A stretch of DNA of 43,032 bases from Pseudomonadota bacterium (GCA_018242045.1 JAFECR010000005.1:1-43032); one strand, 5' to 3'. Positions 1 to 8,382 are shown, numbered from the stretch's first letter. The notes: generated by a model not told the origin, from the letters alone. A program made the numbers and translations.

Positions 1-20
1 TAAACGCTAGATTAATCACA

Positions 21-1730
21 ATGTCTATCAACTTGAAGAGCACAAAACTCGATCTTAATAGCAAACAAATTACAAGAATTCCAGAAAGCTTATTTACTAT
101 TCGCAAATATCAAGATTTTTGGAAAAAAGTGCGAACAATCGATTGCAGTAACAATAAATTGCGATCCTTGCCAGAAGGGCTTGGCAATCGGTGCCTCGCA
201 TTACAAGCGTTTCACTGTCTATCTAATCTCTTGGAATGCTTGCCACAGTCTCTTAGCAATTGTTTAGCATTAGAGGATTTAAACATTCAATCCAACCAAC
301 TGCGAGAATTGCCAGAATTTATTGGCAAATTTCAAAATCTTAGCGACTTAGATTGTGGTGATAACAAACTAAAAGATTTACCGGAGTCTCTTACCAATTG
401 CAAAGCGCTCAAATCATTGGATTGTGAAAACAACCAGTTGCAAGCCTTGCCAAAGTCGCTTGGTCAATTGAAAAATCTAGCGACCCTTCGCTGCGGACTA
501 AATGAACTTAGGTCATTACCTGAATCTCTTGGCGAATGCCGAAACATGGAAGAGCTATCAATTATAGGCAGCAAACTACAAATTTTGCCTGAATATTTTG
601 GTAATTTCCAAATGCTACAAGAGTTGGATTGTAATGATTGCCAACTGCAAACACTGCCCGCATCTTTGGCTCATTGTCAAGCGCTGGTTTCTATCGCTTG
701 CTGCTACAATCAACTGCAAGCGTTGCCTGATTTTTTGGGTACTTTCCAACAATTGGATAGTATCCATTGCGGGAATAATCAACTGCAAACATTACCCGAA
801 TCTCTTGGTAACTGCCAGGCATTGACGAAATTATATTGTAACCAAAACCGTCTGAAAAACTTACCAGAATCCCTGGGTAACTGCCAGGCATTGAACCAAT
901 TAGACTGTAGTCAAAACAATCTGGAAGCGTTACCCGAATCGCTAGGTAATTGCCAGAGATTGAAGGAATTACGTTGTAGTCAAAACGCTTTGAAGACGTT
1001 ACCTGAATCGCTTAGCCATTGTCGCAATTTAAAAGCGATTCGCTGCGCTGGCAATTATATCTCCTCTTTTCCTAAGGCCTTAATTGCGAAAGCAGGCAAA
1101 AAATGGTGCGATAGAACGCTTAGCAAACAAAAAAAATTAGCCAATGTTACGAACAACATTATTGCGCTCAAGGTTGATAAATCACCATCCCCTCAGCCAC
1201 TTGAAAAACAGCCACCTGAAGCAAATCAATCGCTTGGTACAACTCACAAAGCTTGGTTAAAATTAATTTATCTTACAACATTCGCAAGCCTTACTTTAAT
1301 TAGTTATATCATTGCGGCGTCATTACTAAAAGCAGGCACTATCCTGGCGACAAAGGCGGCGATTGGGGCAATATCGCTCTTTTCAGGTTTGGCTATTACG
1401 TCAGCTTTATTTGGGCTTTATTATTTTAGTGTTGCATTAAAAGCAACGATTGTTCGATATATACAAAATTCAGCACGATGCATTGAGGCTCGAAGTGCTT
1501 GCGATGAACAATTGGCTCAATTAACTAAAAACTTTAGTACCAACTCGGTTGAGACTTTTATTAACCCTCTCAAAGACATGGAAAATCACGTTCCTCGTCC
1601 TTTGCTACTTAAATTTAAGGAATTAGAAATTAAGCATTGTAAAAAAGTGCTTGCGTTGAACGGCAAAGAACGCAATCAAGCGAAAGAGCATGCCTTTGCT
1701 GAACTAAGAAAAGCAATCCAAACATTTTGA
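21..1730 (+). CDS. Leucine-rich repeat protein with C-terminal membrane hairpin
   Basis: The protein has 569 residues. From about residue 10 to 355 it is built of 23-residue leucine-rich repeats of the form LxxLxCxxNxLxxLPESLGNC, with cysteines recurring at two fixed positions. About residues 360-410 form a Lys/Pro-rich linker. Two hydrophobic segments follow (roughly 413-435 and 441-468), then a charged helical tail of about 100 residues. There is no N-terminal signal peptide. LRR arrays of this kind are protein-binding scaffolds and are common in proteins that intracellular bacteria send into host cells; a role as a translocated effector is inference. The ATG at 21 has only 20 bases before it in the window and no clear ribosome binding site, so the start is provisional. 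The gene is convergent with the ankyrin gene and ends inside a terminator hairpin. Confidence 0.85.
   Translation: MSINLKSTKLDLNSKQITRIPESLFTIRKYQDFWKKVRTIDCSNNKLRSLPEGLGNRCLALQAFHCLSNLLECLPQSLSNCLALEDLNIQSNQLRELPEFIGKFQNLSDLDCGDNKLKDLPESLTNCKALKSLDCENNQLQALPKSLGQLKNLATLRCGLNELRSLPESLGECRNMEELSIIGSKLQILPEYFGNFQMLQELDCNDCQLQTLPASLAHCQALVSIACCYNQLQALPDFLGTFQQLDSIHCGNNQLQTLPESLGNCQALTKLYCNQNRLKNLPESLGNCQALNQLDCSQNNLEALPESLGNCQRLKELRCSQNALKTLPESLSHCRNLKAIRCAGNYISSFPKALIAKAGKKWCDRTLSKQKKLANVTNNIIALKVDKSPSPQPLEKQPPEANQSLGTTHKAWLKLIYLTTFASLTLISYIIAASLLKAGTILATKAAIGAISLFSGLAITSALFGLYYFSVALKATIVRYIQNSARCIEARSACDEQLAQLTKNFSTNSVETFINPLKDMENHVPRPLLLKFKELEIKHCKKVLALNGKERNQAKEHAFAELRKAIQTF
792..1067 (+). 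repeat. 69-bp tandem DNA repeats coding for LRR units
   Basis: Four consecutive units begin at 792, 861, 930 and 999, exactly 69 bases apart. Each encodes one 23-residue LRR starting LPESL. The first three share long near-identical stretches around the segment encoding GNCQ, which points to recent duplication of units at DNA level rather than old, diverged repeats. Earlier units in the gene keep the protein pattern but are more diverged in DNA. Confidence 0.8.
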
Positions 1731-1751
1731 AATGTCTGAATTGCTTTTTTT
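1713..1751 (+). terminator. Rho-independent terminator overlapping the LRR gene stop codon
   Basis: The arms 1713-1727 and 1730-1744 pair over 15 positions with two mismatches around a tiny loop, followed by seven T (1745-1751). The stop codon TGA (1728-1730) is in the loop region, so the last five codons form the left arm. Confidence 0.75.
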
Positions 1752-1771
1752 AAGAAATATAACGTTATTTT

Positions 1772-3589
1772 CTAGAGACCCACTCTATTGTTTACTATCG
1801 AATTGCTATTTTCTTTTGTAGCAGCATTATTATTCATTGCAACTGCTTTATCTGCGTTTAATTGTCCCTGTGATGGCAAATAGGTCTTTCCTGGCTCAGA
1901 CGATGTATTTTTTCCATGATGCGCTTGCGCTTTAAATTGCGTGATTTCAATCAATTTTTCAGCAATCCAACCCATCACATCGTCTTGTGAGTTCATCTCA
2001 TTTTCACTAATTTCTAGCGTTTCCAAGCTCCACTCTTTTATGCTCATTGTTAATAACTTATTCAACAATTGAATCGCAGCAATTTTTGACTTGCCTTCTC
2101 TTTCTTGAGTTAATAAACCCATTAAGCAATGCTTTAAACACAATTTACGATATTCATTGACTTCTTTTTGTTGTTTAGAATCCTTCAACAAACTAACATC
2201 CCGTTTAAAATGATTTCTCAACGAACTATTTGAGCTATTGGCCTCTTTGAAAGCTTCATCAAATACAGCACCTGCTGATTGAAAATATTGATTAGCAAGA
2301 ATGTTATGAATATGTGCATAACCTCTATCTTGCACCGTAAGGTAGTTTAATACTGTTTCCAGTCCTGCCATATTAACAGGATCACTTTCTAAAAAGACAT
2401 TGGCCAGCTTAATGAAAGCGTTCTTTGCGCCTAATTTATGAAATATCGCTGTTTCTTCAATTGCAGCAGCAATCTCTTCTTCGGTATTTGCATTAGCAAA
2501 ATCTTTGGCATTATATTCAGTATTTTGCGTTTGAGCCGCTTTTTCTATAGCTCCCTTGAGCTCTTTAAATTCATTTCCACGAATCATCAGACCGAAATTA
2601 TTTGCGTCAATACTATCTAGCATCTCAGCTGTTTTATAATATTCGTATTTTCCACCGCTTTTTTGATAAATTCGTCTTTGCGCCATAGGATTAGCACCAT
2701 TTTCCATTAAGATCTTGCAAAGTTCCATCATTGCTTTAGCTCTTGTCAAATCGTTAGCATTATTATCGTATGTATGATCACAAAGTAATTCCAAGGTTTT
2801 TCTAATACAAACACCCAATGGCGAAATAAGATCAGCATACCACTCACTCGTAGTGCTCATGTGTATTTCACAGCGAATATTGAGATTTGCGCCCAATGCA
2901 ATTAATTTATTTACTGCTGCTTTTTTTCTTTCCGCAGAAACTTTGTGGTCATAGGCTTGAATAACCATTACCAAAGGCGTTTCACCTATCCCTTGGGCTT
3001 CTAATTTTAAACCAGGTTTAGGATAATCGAAAATAGAGGGCGAAGATAATGAGGGCACTTTAATGTCTTTAAAGAGATCAAACATTTCATGGTTAGCATG
3101 CCTTGCTGCATAATGTAGTGGGATCAAACCATATTTATCTTTTGCCAATGCATCTGCTCCATGAGCCAATAAGATGCCAGCAATTCGTTGAAAACCAATA
3201 CCTTGTTGATCGCAAGCATAATGTAAGGGTGTTTTGCCATCAAAGCGACAGTTTACATAAGCCCCATTCTTTAAAGCCTGCTTAACACTTTTGAGATCGC
3301 CGCCTTGGCAAGCCTCAATCAGCTGGTTATCTGCTTCGTTAAATTGTCGATATTGAGGCTTAATTCTCGCCGATAAAAATTTGCTCAGCGGTAAATATAC
3401 CAAATGAATAAAGCTAGGACCAAAAACAATACTGGCGCACAGCTTAATTGCTACCATGCTTAATTTTGAAGCTATCAAAGCAGTGCTCGCTGGCACTAGC
3501 AACGCTAAGAGAATTAAACTTAATAACGTTGCTGCGACTGACTCTTTTGATGTTACTTTCAAATATAATTGCTTAAGAAGTTCCTTCAT
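1772..3589 (-). CDS. Ankyrin repeat protein with N-terminal membrane segments
   Basis: The protein has 605 residues. Two hydrophobic segments lie near residues 17-40 and 46-72. Ankyrin repeats follow from about residue 85 to 240, recognisable from GKTPLHYACD, GADALAKDKYG and LIPLHYAARH, with a further degenerate unit around GETPLVMVIQA and GANLNIRC, and possibly one at ENGANPMAQ. The remaining 280 residues are helical, charged and without a recognised domain. Ankyrin repeats bind proteins; in bacteria of this type such proteins are often host-directed, but translocation here is inference. It has a plausible ribosome binding site (GAGGG) just before the ATG. It converges with the LRR gene, which also combines a repeat scaffold with a membrane hairpin. 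Confidence 0.85.
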   Translation of the reverse strand: MKELLKQLYLKVTSKESVAATLLSLILLALLVPASTALIASKLSMVAIKLCASIVFGPSFIHLVYLPLSKFLSARIKPQYRQFNEADNQLIEACQGGDLKSVKQALKNGAYVNCRFDGKTPLHYACDQQGIGFQRIAGILLAHGADALAKDKYGLIPLHYAARHANHEMFDLFKDIKVPSLSSPSIFDYPKPGLKLEAQGIGETPLVMVIQAYDHKVSAERKKAAVNKLIALGANLNIRCEIHMSTTSEWYADLISPLGVCIRKTLELLCDHTYDNNANDLTRAKAMMELCKILMENGANPMAQRRIYQKSGGKYEYYKTAEMLDSIDANNFGLMIRGNEFKELKGAIEKAAQTQNTEYNAKDFANANTEEEIAAAIEETAIFHKLGAKNAFIKLANVFLESDPVNMAGLETVLNYLTVQDRGYAHIHNILANQYFQSAGAVFDEAFKEANSSNSSLRNHFKRDVSLLKDSKQQKEVNEYRKLCLKHCLMGLLTQEREGKSKIAAIQLLNKLLTMSIKEWSLETLEISENEMNSQDDVMGWIAEKLIEITQFKAQAHHGKNTSSEPGKTYLPSQGQLNADKAVAMNNNAATKENSNSIVNNRVGL

Positions 3590-3703
3590 ATCACCCTCAA
3601 TTCTGATTTATTTCAGGCAGTAGGGTAACATCATAACTTAAGCAAAGCAATTTTATTGACTTAGGTAAAAGAGTTATAATTTAGCTAAGCAAATAATGAA
3701 TTA

Positions 3704-3720
3704 GCCCTTGATTAAAGGGC
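3704..3720 (-). terminator. Possible terminator of the symporter gene
   Basis: A six-base-pair stem (3704-3709 with 3715-3720, GCCCTT/AAGGGC) overlaps the stop codon of the minus-strand symporter. In the minus direction it is followed by an AT-rich stretch but only short T runs, so termination would be weak. Confidence 0.4.
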
Positions 3721-4959
3721 TTCATTAACTAAGGTTTTTTGTTGAACGGCCACAGTAACACAGGCATCAGACCAAATATTAATGGCGCTTTCCAACATAT
3801 CTAATAAGGCATAAAACGGTAGGATTATCCCCATCAACGTTAAGGGCAAATTCATCGTACTTAACAAGGCGCTGGCAATAAAGAAGCACCCCATCGGCAC
3901 ACCCGCATTACCAATCGCAGCAACGGTGGCAATTAAAATCCAAGTGAGTTTTTCACTAAGGGTAAAACTCATCCCTTGGCTTTGAGCAACAAACATAACG
4001 GTGATCAAAATAAAAGCCGCGCAAGCATTCATATTGATGGTGGTGCACAAAGGAAAACTAAATCTGGCCACTTTTGGAGAAACATTTAATTTCTGCTCGG
4101 CACAATCGATAGCCGTTGGCATCGCAGCCGCCGATGATTTAGAAAAGAAAGCAAAAGAAAGTGCTGGCAACATGTTAGTGAAAGTTTTGAGTGGCGAAAT
4201 CCCATGCCACCATAGAAAGAGCGGCAATACAATCATCGCTTGAATTAAATTAGCAGACAAAATGGTAGTCAAATACCAACCAAGTTTGGAGAACGACAAG
4301 CCTTGGGATACTTCAACAAAAAATGAGGTCATAAATCCCCAAACCGCAATCGGCATAAAACTAACTATCCAACGCGTCAATTGTATCATCATCTGAAACA
4401 AGCTTTGCAATAATTGATTAATGGGTTGTCTTTGCTCTGCTGGCAATTTTGCTATCCCGACGCCTAGCAGTAAAGAAAGTAACAGAATGCTAACGACATT
4501 CCCTTCTAGAAAGGGTTGCACTAAATTGCTGGGAATGACTTTTAATAGTTCCTCAAAATAAGAAGGATTTTGCGCAACAGCCCCTCCCTCAATCACTTCA
4601 AGGATAACCGGTTGAATGGTTTCGTACAGCAAAAGAGCGATACTTGCGGCAATGCCAGTAGTTAGAATGGTATAAGTGACAATGCGCTTGCCAATACCAG
4701 TCAGAGACTGTTCTCCTACTGAGGAAATAGTGGCCAGCAAAGACAAACTGATCATAGGTAAACTGATAAGTTTGAGCAATCGCACAAAAACTTCAGAGAC
4801 GACATTAGCAAAAGTGATGATAAAACCAGAAAATTTGATAAGAAATGGTGATTGGCTTTGTTCGGCCAACCCGGGCAAAGCGCCCGCAAAAAAAGCTAAA
4901 ATTAAGGCTATCGCAATAAACCAGTAACCACGCCGGTTGAGCATAATGACTGCCCCCAT
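3712..4959 (-). CDS. Dicarboxylate/amino acid:cation symporter (SDF family)
   Basis: This 415-residue inner-membrane protein belongs to the sodium/proton:dicarboxylate symporter (SDF/DAACS) family, which takes up glutamate, aspartate, serine/threonine or C4-dicarboxylates. Diagnostic parts are the Ser-rich re-entrant loop FFSKSSAAAMPTAI (the family's SSxxTLP region), the following NMNACAAF (equivalent to NMDGT in TM7), and GNAGVPMG near the C terminus. About eight hydrophobic segments are present, and the length is normal for the family. The substrate cannot be read from sequence. The first ATG at 4959 has no good ribosome binding site; an in-frame ATG at 4944 is preceded by GGGGG about eight bases away and may be the true start. 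A perfect inverted repeat lies about 60 bases upstream. Confidence 0.9.
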   Translation of the reverse strand: MGAVIMLNRRGYWFIAIALILAFFAGALPGLAEQSQSPFLIKFSGFIITFANVVSEVFVRLLKLISLPMISLSLLATISSVGEQSLTGIGKRIVTYTILTTGIAASIALLLYETIQPVILEVIEGGAVAQNPSYFEELLKVIPSNLVQPFLEGNVVSILLLSLLLGVGIAKLPAEQRQPINQLLQSLFQMMIQLTRWIVSFMPIAVWGFMTSFFVEVSQGLSFSKLGWYLTTILSANLIQAMIVLPLFLWWHGISPLKTFTNMLPALSFAFFSKSSAAAMPTAIDCAEQKLNVSPKVARFSFPLCTTINMNACAAFILITVMFVAQSQGMSFTLSEKLTWILIATVAAIGNAGVPMGCFFIASALLSTMNLPLTLMGIILPFYALLDMLESAINIWSDACVTVAVQQKTLVNEAL

Positions 4960-5019
4960 AAAACAATAAAGTTTGAAATTTAAATTATTTATATTAGAAA
5001 AGCATTAATTAGGTGTATG

Positions 5020-5038
5020 TGTCAACCTTGGGTTGACA
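5020..5038. promoter_or_regulatory. Perfect 8-bp inverted repeat upstream of symporter gene
   Basis: TGTCAACC (5020-5027) and GGTTGACA (5031-5038) are perfect inverted copies separated by TTG. The element lies between the symporter start (4959) and the next upstream gene's stop (5145), so it could be an operator for the symporter promoter. Its outer bases give TTGACA on both strands, but I see no well-placed -10 at normal spacing. There is no T tract, so it is not a terminator. Confidence 0.45.
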
Positions 5039-5144
5039 ACAGGTAGAAAGGAGATGGCTGAAAAGATATAAGAACATGAAGATATGCACCTTTATTTCAA
5101 TATGCTAAGTAAAGCATAACATCCTATTTAATGTCAATTGAGAG

Positions 5145-7157
5145 CTAATTTAACTTGAGTAAAGGTAAAATCGTGCTAAAGTCGTCACGCCATAACCTTG
5201 GGGTAAACTGTTTTTCATGGATCGTGATCCGCGCTTGCAACCAAACATCAAAAGCAGAATCACAAGATATCAAGGCCCATGTGGCCTCCAATAGCCCTGT
5301 GTTTGCATTTTTTGCACTGATAATCCAGTAGTGCTGACACCCAGCTTCAATAGCTAAAGCTTTGGTAACTGGTAACAAGTTTAAATAAGTATTGGAAGTG
5401 TGAAAAGCAATGATTCCATTTTTGGCAAGATGTTGCTGGTAACTTTTCATTGCCTCTTTGGTTAATAGATGGGAAGGAATAGCATCACCATTAAAGGCAT
5501 CTATCACTAACAAATCAAATTTTTGTGGAACTTCATGCTCTAGCAGCAATCGTGCATCCCCCAAATGGATATCAATACTTGCTTTGGATTGCTTTATAAA
5601 AGTAAAGTAGTTTAAAGCGACTGTTTTAATGTCTTTATCTATTTCATAAAACGTGAAAATATCTTTATCACGACCATAAGTAGCTAATACACCACCACCA
5701 AGGCCGATAATGCCCACCTTTAATGGTCTTGCTTGATTTCGTAAAAATTCAAATGCCAACCCAGCGCCTGAAGTTAAACCATAATAAGAATTGGGTAGTT
5801 GCGAGCGAGGCGCTGCAAATTGTAAGCCATGAACAACCATGCCATGCATTAAAGCCCTATCGCCATTTGGCGCATCAAGTACTTTTATCATTCCGTAAGG
5901 GTTTCTAAATTGTGCGACCAACTTTTGTGCTGGAAAATAAAAATTTCTCACCATCACCATTATCAGTGCCATCAAGGAAATGATACTCAAGGCCAAGATA
6001 AAATAGCTCCAGCCTAACTTTGACTTGATAGCAGCAGTTTTGTATAAAAAAACAACAATAATGCCATTAATTAACAAAAGTGGCACATAAAGGTCCCACC
6101 AATTCACAAAAAATAACAACGCCACAATATTTGAAAAAATCCCGCCTAAAACGCCGCCCAAAGCAATATACAAATAGAAAAGTGTTAGCGTTTGTGCAGG
6201 TGGTTTAAGCTTAACGAGCTCTCCGTGGCAAACCATGCAACCTGAATATAAGAGTGCATGAACCACAATCACTGCATTAATCCCCCCTAATTCCGATCTA
6301 TAAAGCAGCCACAAAAATAAAATTAACCAAATAATAAAAGAAACAGACCAATAATCTCTATCGTAGGGTTTTGATTTTGAAAAGGTAGCAATGTATGAAA
6401 TTAAGTATAAGGACAGAGGTAATACCCATAACAAAGGCAAGTTCATCACATTTTGCACTAAAAATTGCGTCAGTGATAAAAGCAAGGCGCTGCTGGTAAA
6501 TGTCAACACGGTCCATTTAAGTTGATAATTCCATTGGACGGGTTTTAAAACAACCGAAGCCACTTTTTCAATTCGATTAATATTAAATAATTTACTTAAG
6601 CAAAGTACACACAAGAAAAGATAAACACCATAAAGCAATGACCATCCCAAGCGTTGAACAGTTAACCCCAAGAGTGGCTCAACTAAAAAGGGGTACCCTA
6701 ATAACCCGAGCAAGGAACCCGCATTTGAAACAGCATAAAAACGATAAGGAAAAGGAGTGTCTTTTAACTGACAATACCAGTGTTGTAATAAAGGACTTGA
6801 AGCTGAAATGATCACACAAGGTAGCAGCACACTGCTGGATAATAAATGTAACACATCCCACGGCGGTAAAAGATCTTGAGAAAAAGCATCGTGTAACGCA
6901 ATGGGAATAAAAAAGAGCGAACATCCTATTAACAATAAATGAATCCAAGCTTGCTTTTGCTCTGAAAAATAATGCGCTAACACATAAGCATAGCCATAAC
7001 CCAACAAGAGTACGGCTTGAAAAAATAAAATGGTGGCCATCCAGACAAAACCAGACCCCCCAAACAAAGGTAACATGACTTTGGCAATCAGCGGTTGGAT
7101 TAAAAAAAGCAAAAATGCACTTAGAAAAATTCCAAGACCATAAAGTAGTTGAAGCAT
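5145..7157 (-). CDS. Membrane-anchored spermidine synthase-like protein
   Basis: The protein has 670 residues. About 400 N-terminal residues carry ten or more hydrophobic segments, and a C-terminal cytosolic domain (about 420-670) has the polyamine-synthase-type Rossmann methyltransferase fold. The C-terminal domain shows the glycine-rich loop GIIGLGGGVLATY, an acidic residue after the second strand (FYEID), GDARLLL, and LLVIDAFNGDAIP, which carries the family's catalytic-site Asp. This fused membrane/spermidine-synthase architecture is widespread, but its reaction is rarely known. The canonical GGGDG loop is altered to GLGGG, so aminopropyl transfer is not assured. It could be a transporter or sensor domain coupled to polyamine-type chemistry. 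The ATG at 7157 follows a weak GATCAGG-type site. The gene lies between the outer-membrane protein and the symporter, all on the minus strand. Confidence 0.8.
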   Translation of the reverse strand: MLQLLYGLGIFLSAFLLFLIQPLIAKVMLPLFGGSGFVWMATILFFQAVLLLGYGYAYVLAHYFSEQKQAWIHLLLIGCSLFFIPIALHDAFSQDLLPPWDVLHLLSSSVLLPCVIISASSPLLQHWYCQLKDTPFPYRFYAVSNAGSLLGLLGYPFLVEPLLGLTVQRLGWSLLYGVYLFLCVLCLSKLFNINRIEKVASVVLKPVQWNYQLKWTVLTFTSSALLLSLTQFLVQNVMNLPLLWVLPLSLYLISYIATFSKSKPYDRDYWSVSFIIWLILFLWLLYRSELGGINAVIVVHALLYSGCMVCHGELVKLKPPAQTLTLFYLYIALGGVLGGIFSNIVALLFFVNWWDLYVPLLLINGIIVVFLYKTAAIKSKLGWSYFILALSIISLMALIMVMVRNFYFPAQKLVAQFRNPYGMIKVLDAPNGDRALMHGMVVHGLQFAAPRSQLPNSYYGLTSGAGLAFEFLRNQARPLKVGIIGLGGGVLATYGRDKDIFTFYEIDKDIKTVALNYFTFIKQSKASIDIHLGDARLLLEHEVPQKFDLLVIDAFNGDAIPSHLLTKEAMKSYQQHLAKNGIIAFHTSNTYLNLLPVTKALAIEAGCQHYWIISAKNANTGLLEATWALISCDSAFDVWLQARITIHEKQFTPRLWRDDFSTILPLLKLN

Positions 7158-7222
7158 CGTTTAACTCTGGATCAGATCAGGAAGAAAAAAATTATGGTCT
7201 TGCATTAAAATACCTTAAAAAG

Positions 7223-7243
7223 AACGGCGCATTAAGCGCCGTT
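7223..7243 (-). terminator. Terminator after the outer-membrane protein gene
   Basis: There is a perfect eight-base-pair GC-rich stem, AACGGCGC (7223-7230) with GCGCCGTT (7236-7243), and a five-base loop. In the minus direction it is followed by CTTTTT, which fits the end of the gene at 7271-8116. In the plus direction TTTATT follows, so it may act both ways. Confidence 0.8.
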
Positions 7244-7270
7244 TTATTACTCATAGGGCAAAACAGAGAA

Positions 7271-8116
7271 CTATTTAAAGTAATAGCTTAATCCTAACAT
7301 AACAGTATTATTGTAGGTTTTAACAAAAGTATCATCATCTAGGATTATAAAGAAGCTAGGATTAACAAATGTTGTTACATCACCTGTAACACGAGCTTTG
7401 CCGTAGTAAGTGTAGATATAATCTAGCCTACAACTCAAGCAAGGCAAAATGCTTTGCTCAAGACCCAACCCAATACGCCAAGCAACCTTGTCTTTTTCTT
7501 CAGATAGGCTTAATGCTAAACTTCCACCCTCAATATCACCAACATCAGATGCCAAAACAAACGAATCAGAATTTAAATCAAGATCATTGATAGCAAACCC
7601 AACCCTACCATAGAGCATACTGGTAGGTGTTAACAGAACCCCAGGGCGCAAATCCAAACCATACTGAAATTGGTTTAATTTTGTATGAGTGCTATTTCCT
7701 GTTACGATGGCATATGTAAGGAATTGGCCGACGATACCATTGGGACTACCAAGCGTAAAATCATCCTCTACAGAGTTGTAATTTTTATAACGCGCCAAAT
7801 CAACAAAAATTTCTCCGCCAAAATAAAATTGATTCCAAGCTTGACCATATCCTGCAAAGATCGCTCCTTTGAGGGAATTGCTGGTTTTCAAAGCATTTGG
7901 GCCATCAATATGAAATGTGAAAACCTCTAAATCATCATTACTATCATCAAACACTCTGAATTCAGTAATTTGATCCTGCACAACGCTGGTTGAGGTTCCA
8001 CCAAAAGATCCACCAAGGTAAAAACCATCAAAAGGTGAGTCATGTGCTTGCGCGAAAGAAGTCATACAAGAAAGTCCTAATGTGGCTAAAATACCTTGTA
8101 AGTTGGTTTTCATCAT
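7271..8116 (-). CDS. Outer-membrane beta-barrel protein (OmpA-like/porin-family fold)
   Basis: This 281-residue protein has a signal peptide ending about AQA (residues 22-24). It is followed by DGFYLGGSFGGTS, a typical first strand of small eight-stranded outer-membrane barrels. Alternating hydrophobic strands recur to the end, closing with VMLGLSYYFK, where the terminal aromatic-Lys fits a beta-signal. It probably sits in the outer membrane as a structural or host-contact protein; no enzymatic or channel function can be read. Two cysteines (LPCLSC) near residues 228-231 could form a disulfide. A ribosome binding site (TAGGAGTG) precedes tandem ATGs. It has its own promoter and terminator, so it appears to be monocistronic. 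Confidence 0.8.
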   Translation of the reverse strand: MMKTNLQGILATLGLSCMTSFAQAHDSPFDGFYLGGSFGGTSTSVVQDQITEFRVFDDSNDDLEVFTFHIDGPNALKTSNSLKGAIFAGYGQAWNQFYFGGEIFVDLARYKNYNSVEDDFTLGSPNGIVGQFLTYAIVTGNSTHTKLNQFQYGLDLRPGVLLTPTSMLYGRVGFAINDLDLNSDSFVLASDVGDIEGGSLALSLSEEKDKVAWRIGLGLEQSILPCLSCRLDYIYTYYGKARVTGDVTTFVNPSFFIILDDDTFVKTYNNTVMLGLSYYFK

Positions 8117-8173
8117 TAGAAGAGCACTCCTATGTTATAAACTTTAGATCAATTAGTGAACCTACAACAAAGG

Positions 8174-8201
8174 ATTATACGCCCAGGGTGTATTTTAACA
8201 A
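8174..8201 (-). promoter_or_regulatory. Promoter of the outer-membrane protein gene
   Basis: On the minus strand, TTGTTA (8201-8196) and TATAAT (8179-8174) are 16 bases apart. The start codon is about 58 bases downstream of the -10. Confidence 0.55.
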
Positions 8202-8236
8202 AATAGATATTTGGTCATTTTAAAGGATCGATGACG

Positions 8237-8265
8237 TTGACATGCAAAGCATGCTGATTTATCTT
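8237..8265 (+). promoter_or_regulatory. Promoter for the SDF symporter/exporter run
   Basis: TTGACA (8237-8242), a 17-base spacer and TATCTT (8260-8265) form a good sigma-70-type promoter facing the gene at 8383. A short palindrome CATGC-AAA-GCATG (8241-8253) overlaps the -35 end and spacer and could be an operator. Confidence 0.55.
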
Positions 8266-8310
8266 CAAGGAATGAAACACATTTCCTACTTCACGACAAC
8301 AACCACTACC

Positions 8311-8326
8311 ACCGGCCTGCGCCGGT
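8311..8326 (+). promoter_or_regulatory. Leader hairpin before the second SDF symporter
   Basis: ACCGGC (8311-8316) and GCCGGT (8321-8326) form a GC-rich stem with a four-base loop inside the roughly 110-base leader. A pyrimidine-rich tract containing ten or more consecutive T follows about 25 bases later, just before the ribosome binding site of the gene at 8383. The T tract is too far for a classical terminator, so any attenuation role is speculative. Confidence 0.35.
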
Positions 8327-8382
8327 AAACACACTCGCCTTTATATTTTCTTTTTTTTTTAACTACCACTCGTAGGTGAATT

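Noticed and set aside
598..825. A 75-codon open frame inside the LRR gene in another frame
   Set aside because: It is a shadow of the repetitive LRR coding sequence; no ribosome binding site, and it repeats only because the repeats do.
792..1067. Regularly spaced repeats as a possible CRISPR array
   Set aside because: The 69-base period is in frame and codes for LRR units; there are no identical short repeats with unique spacers.
3656..3680. TTGACT followed by a perfect TATAAT on the plus strand
   Set aside because: The spacing is only 13 bases and no plus-strand gene follows; downstream is the 3' end of a minus-strand gene.
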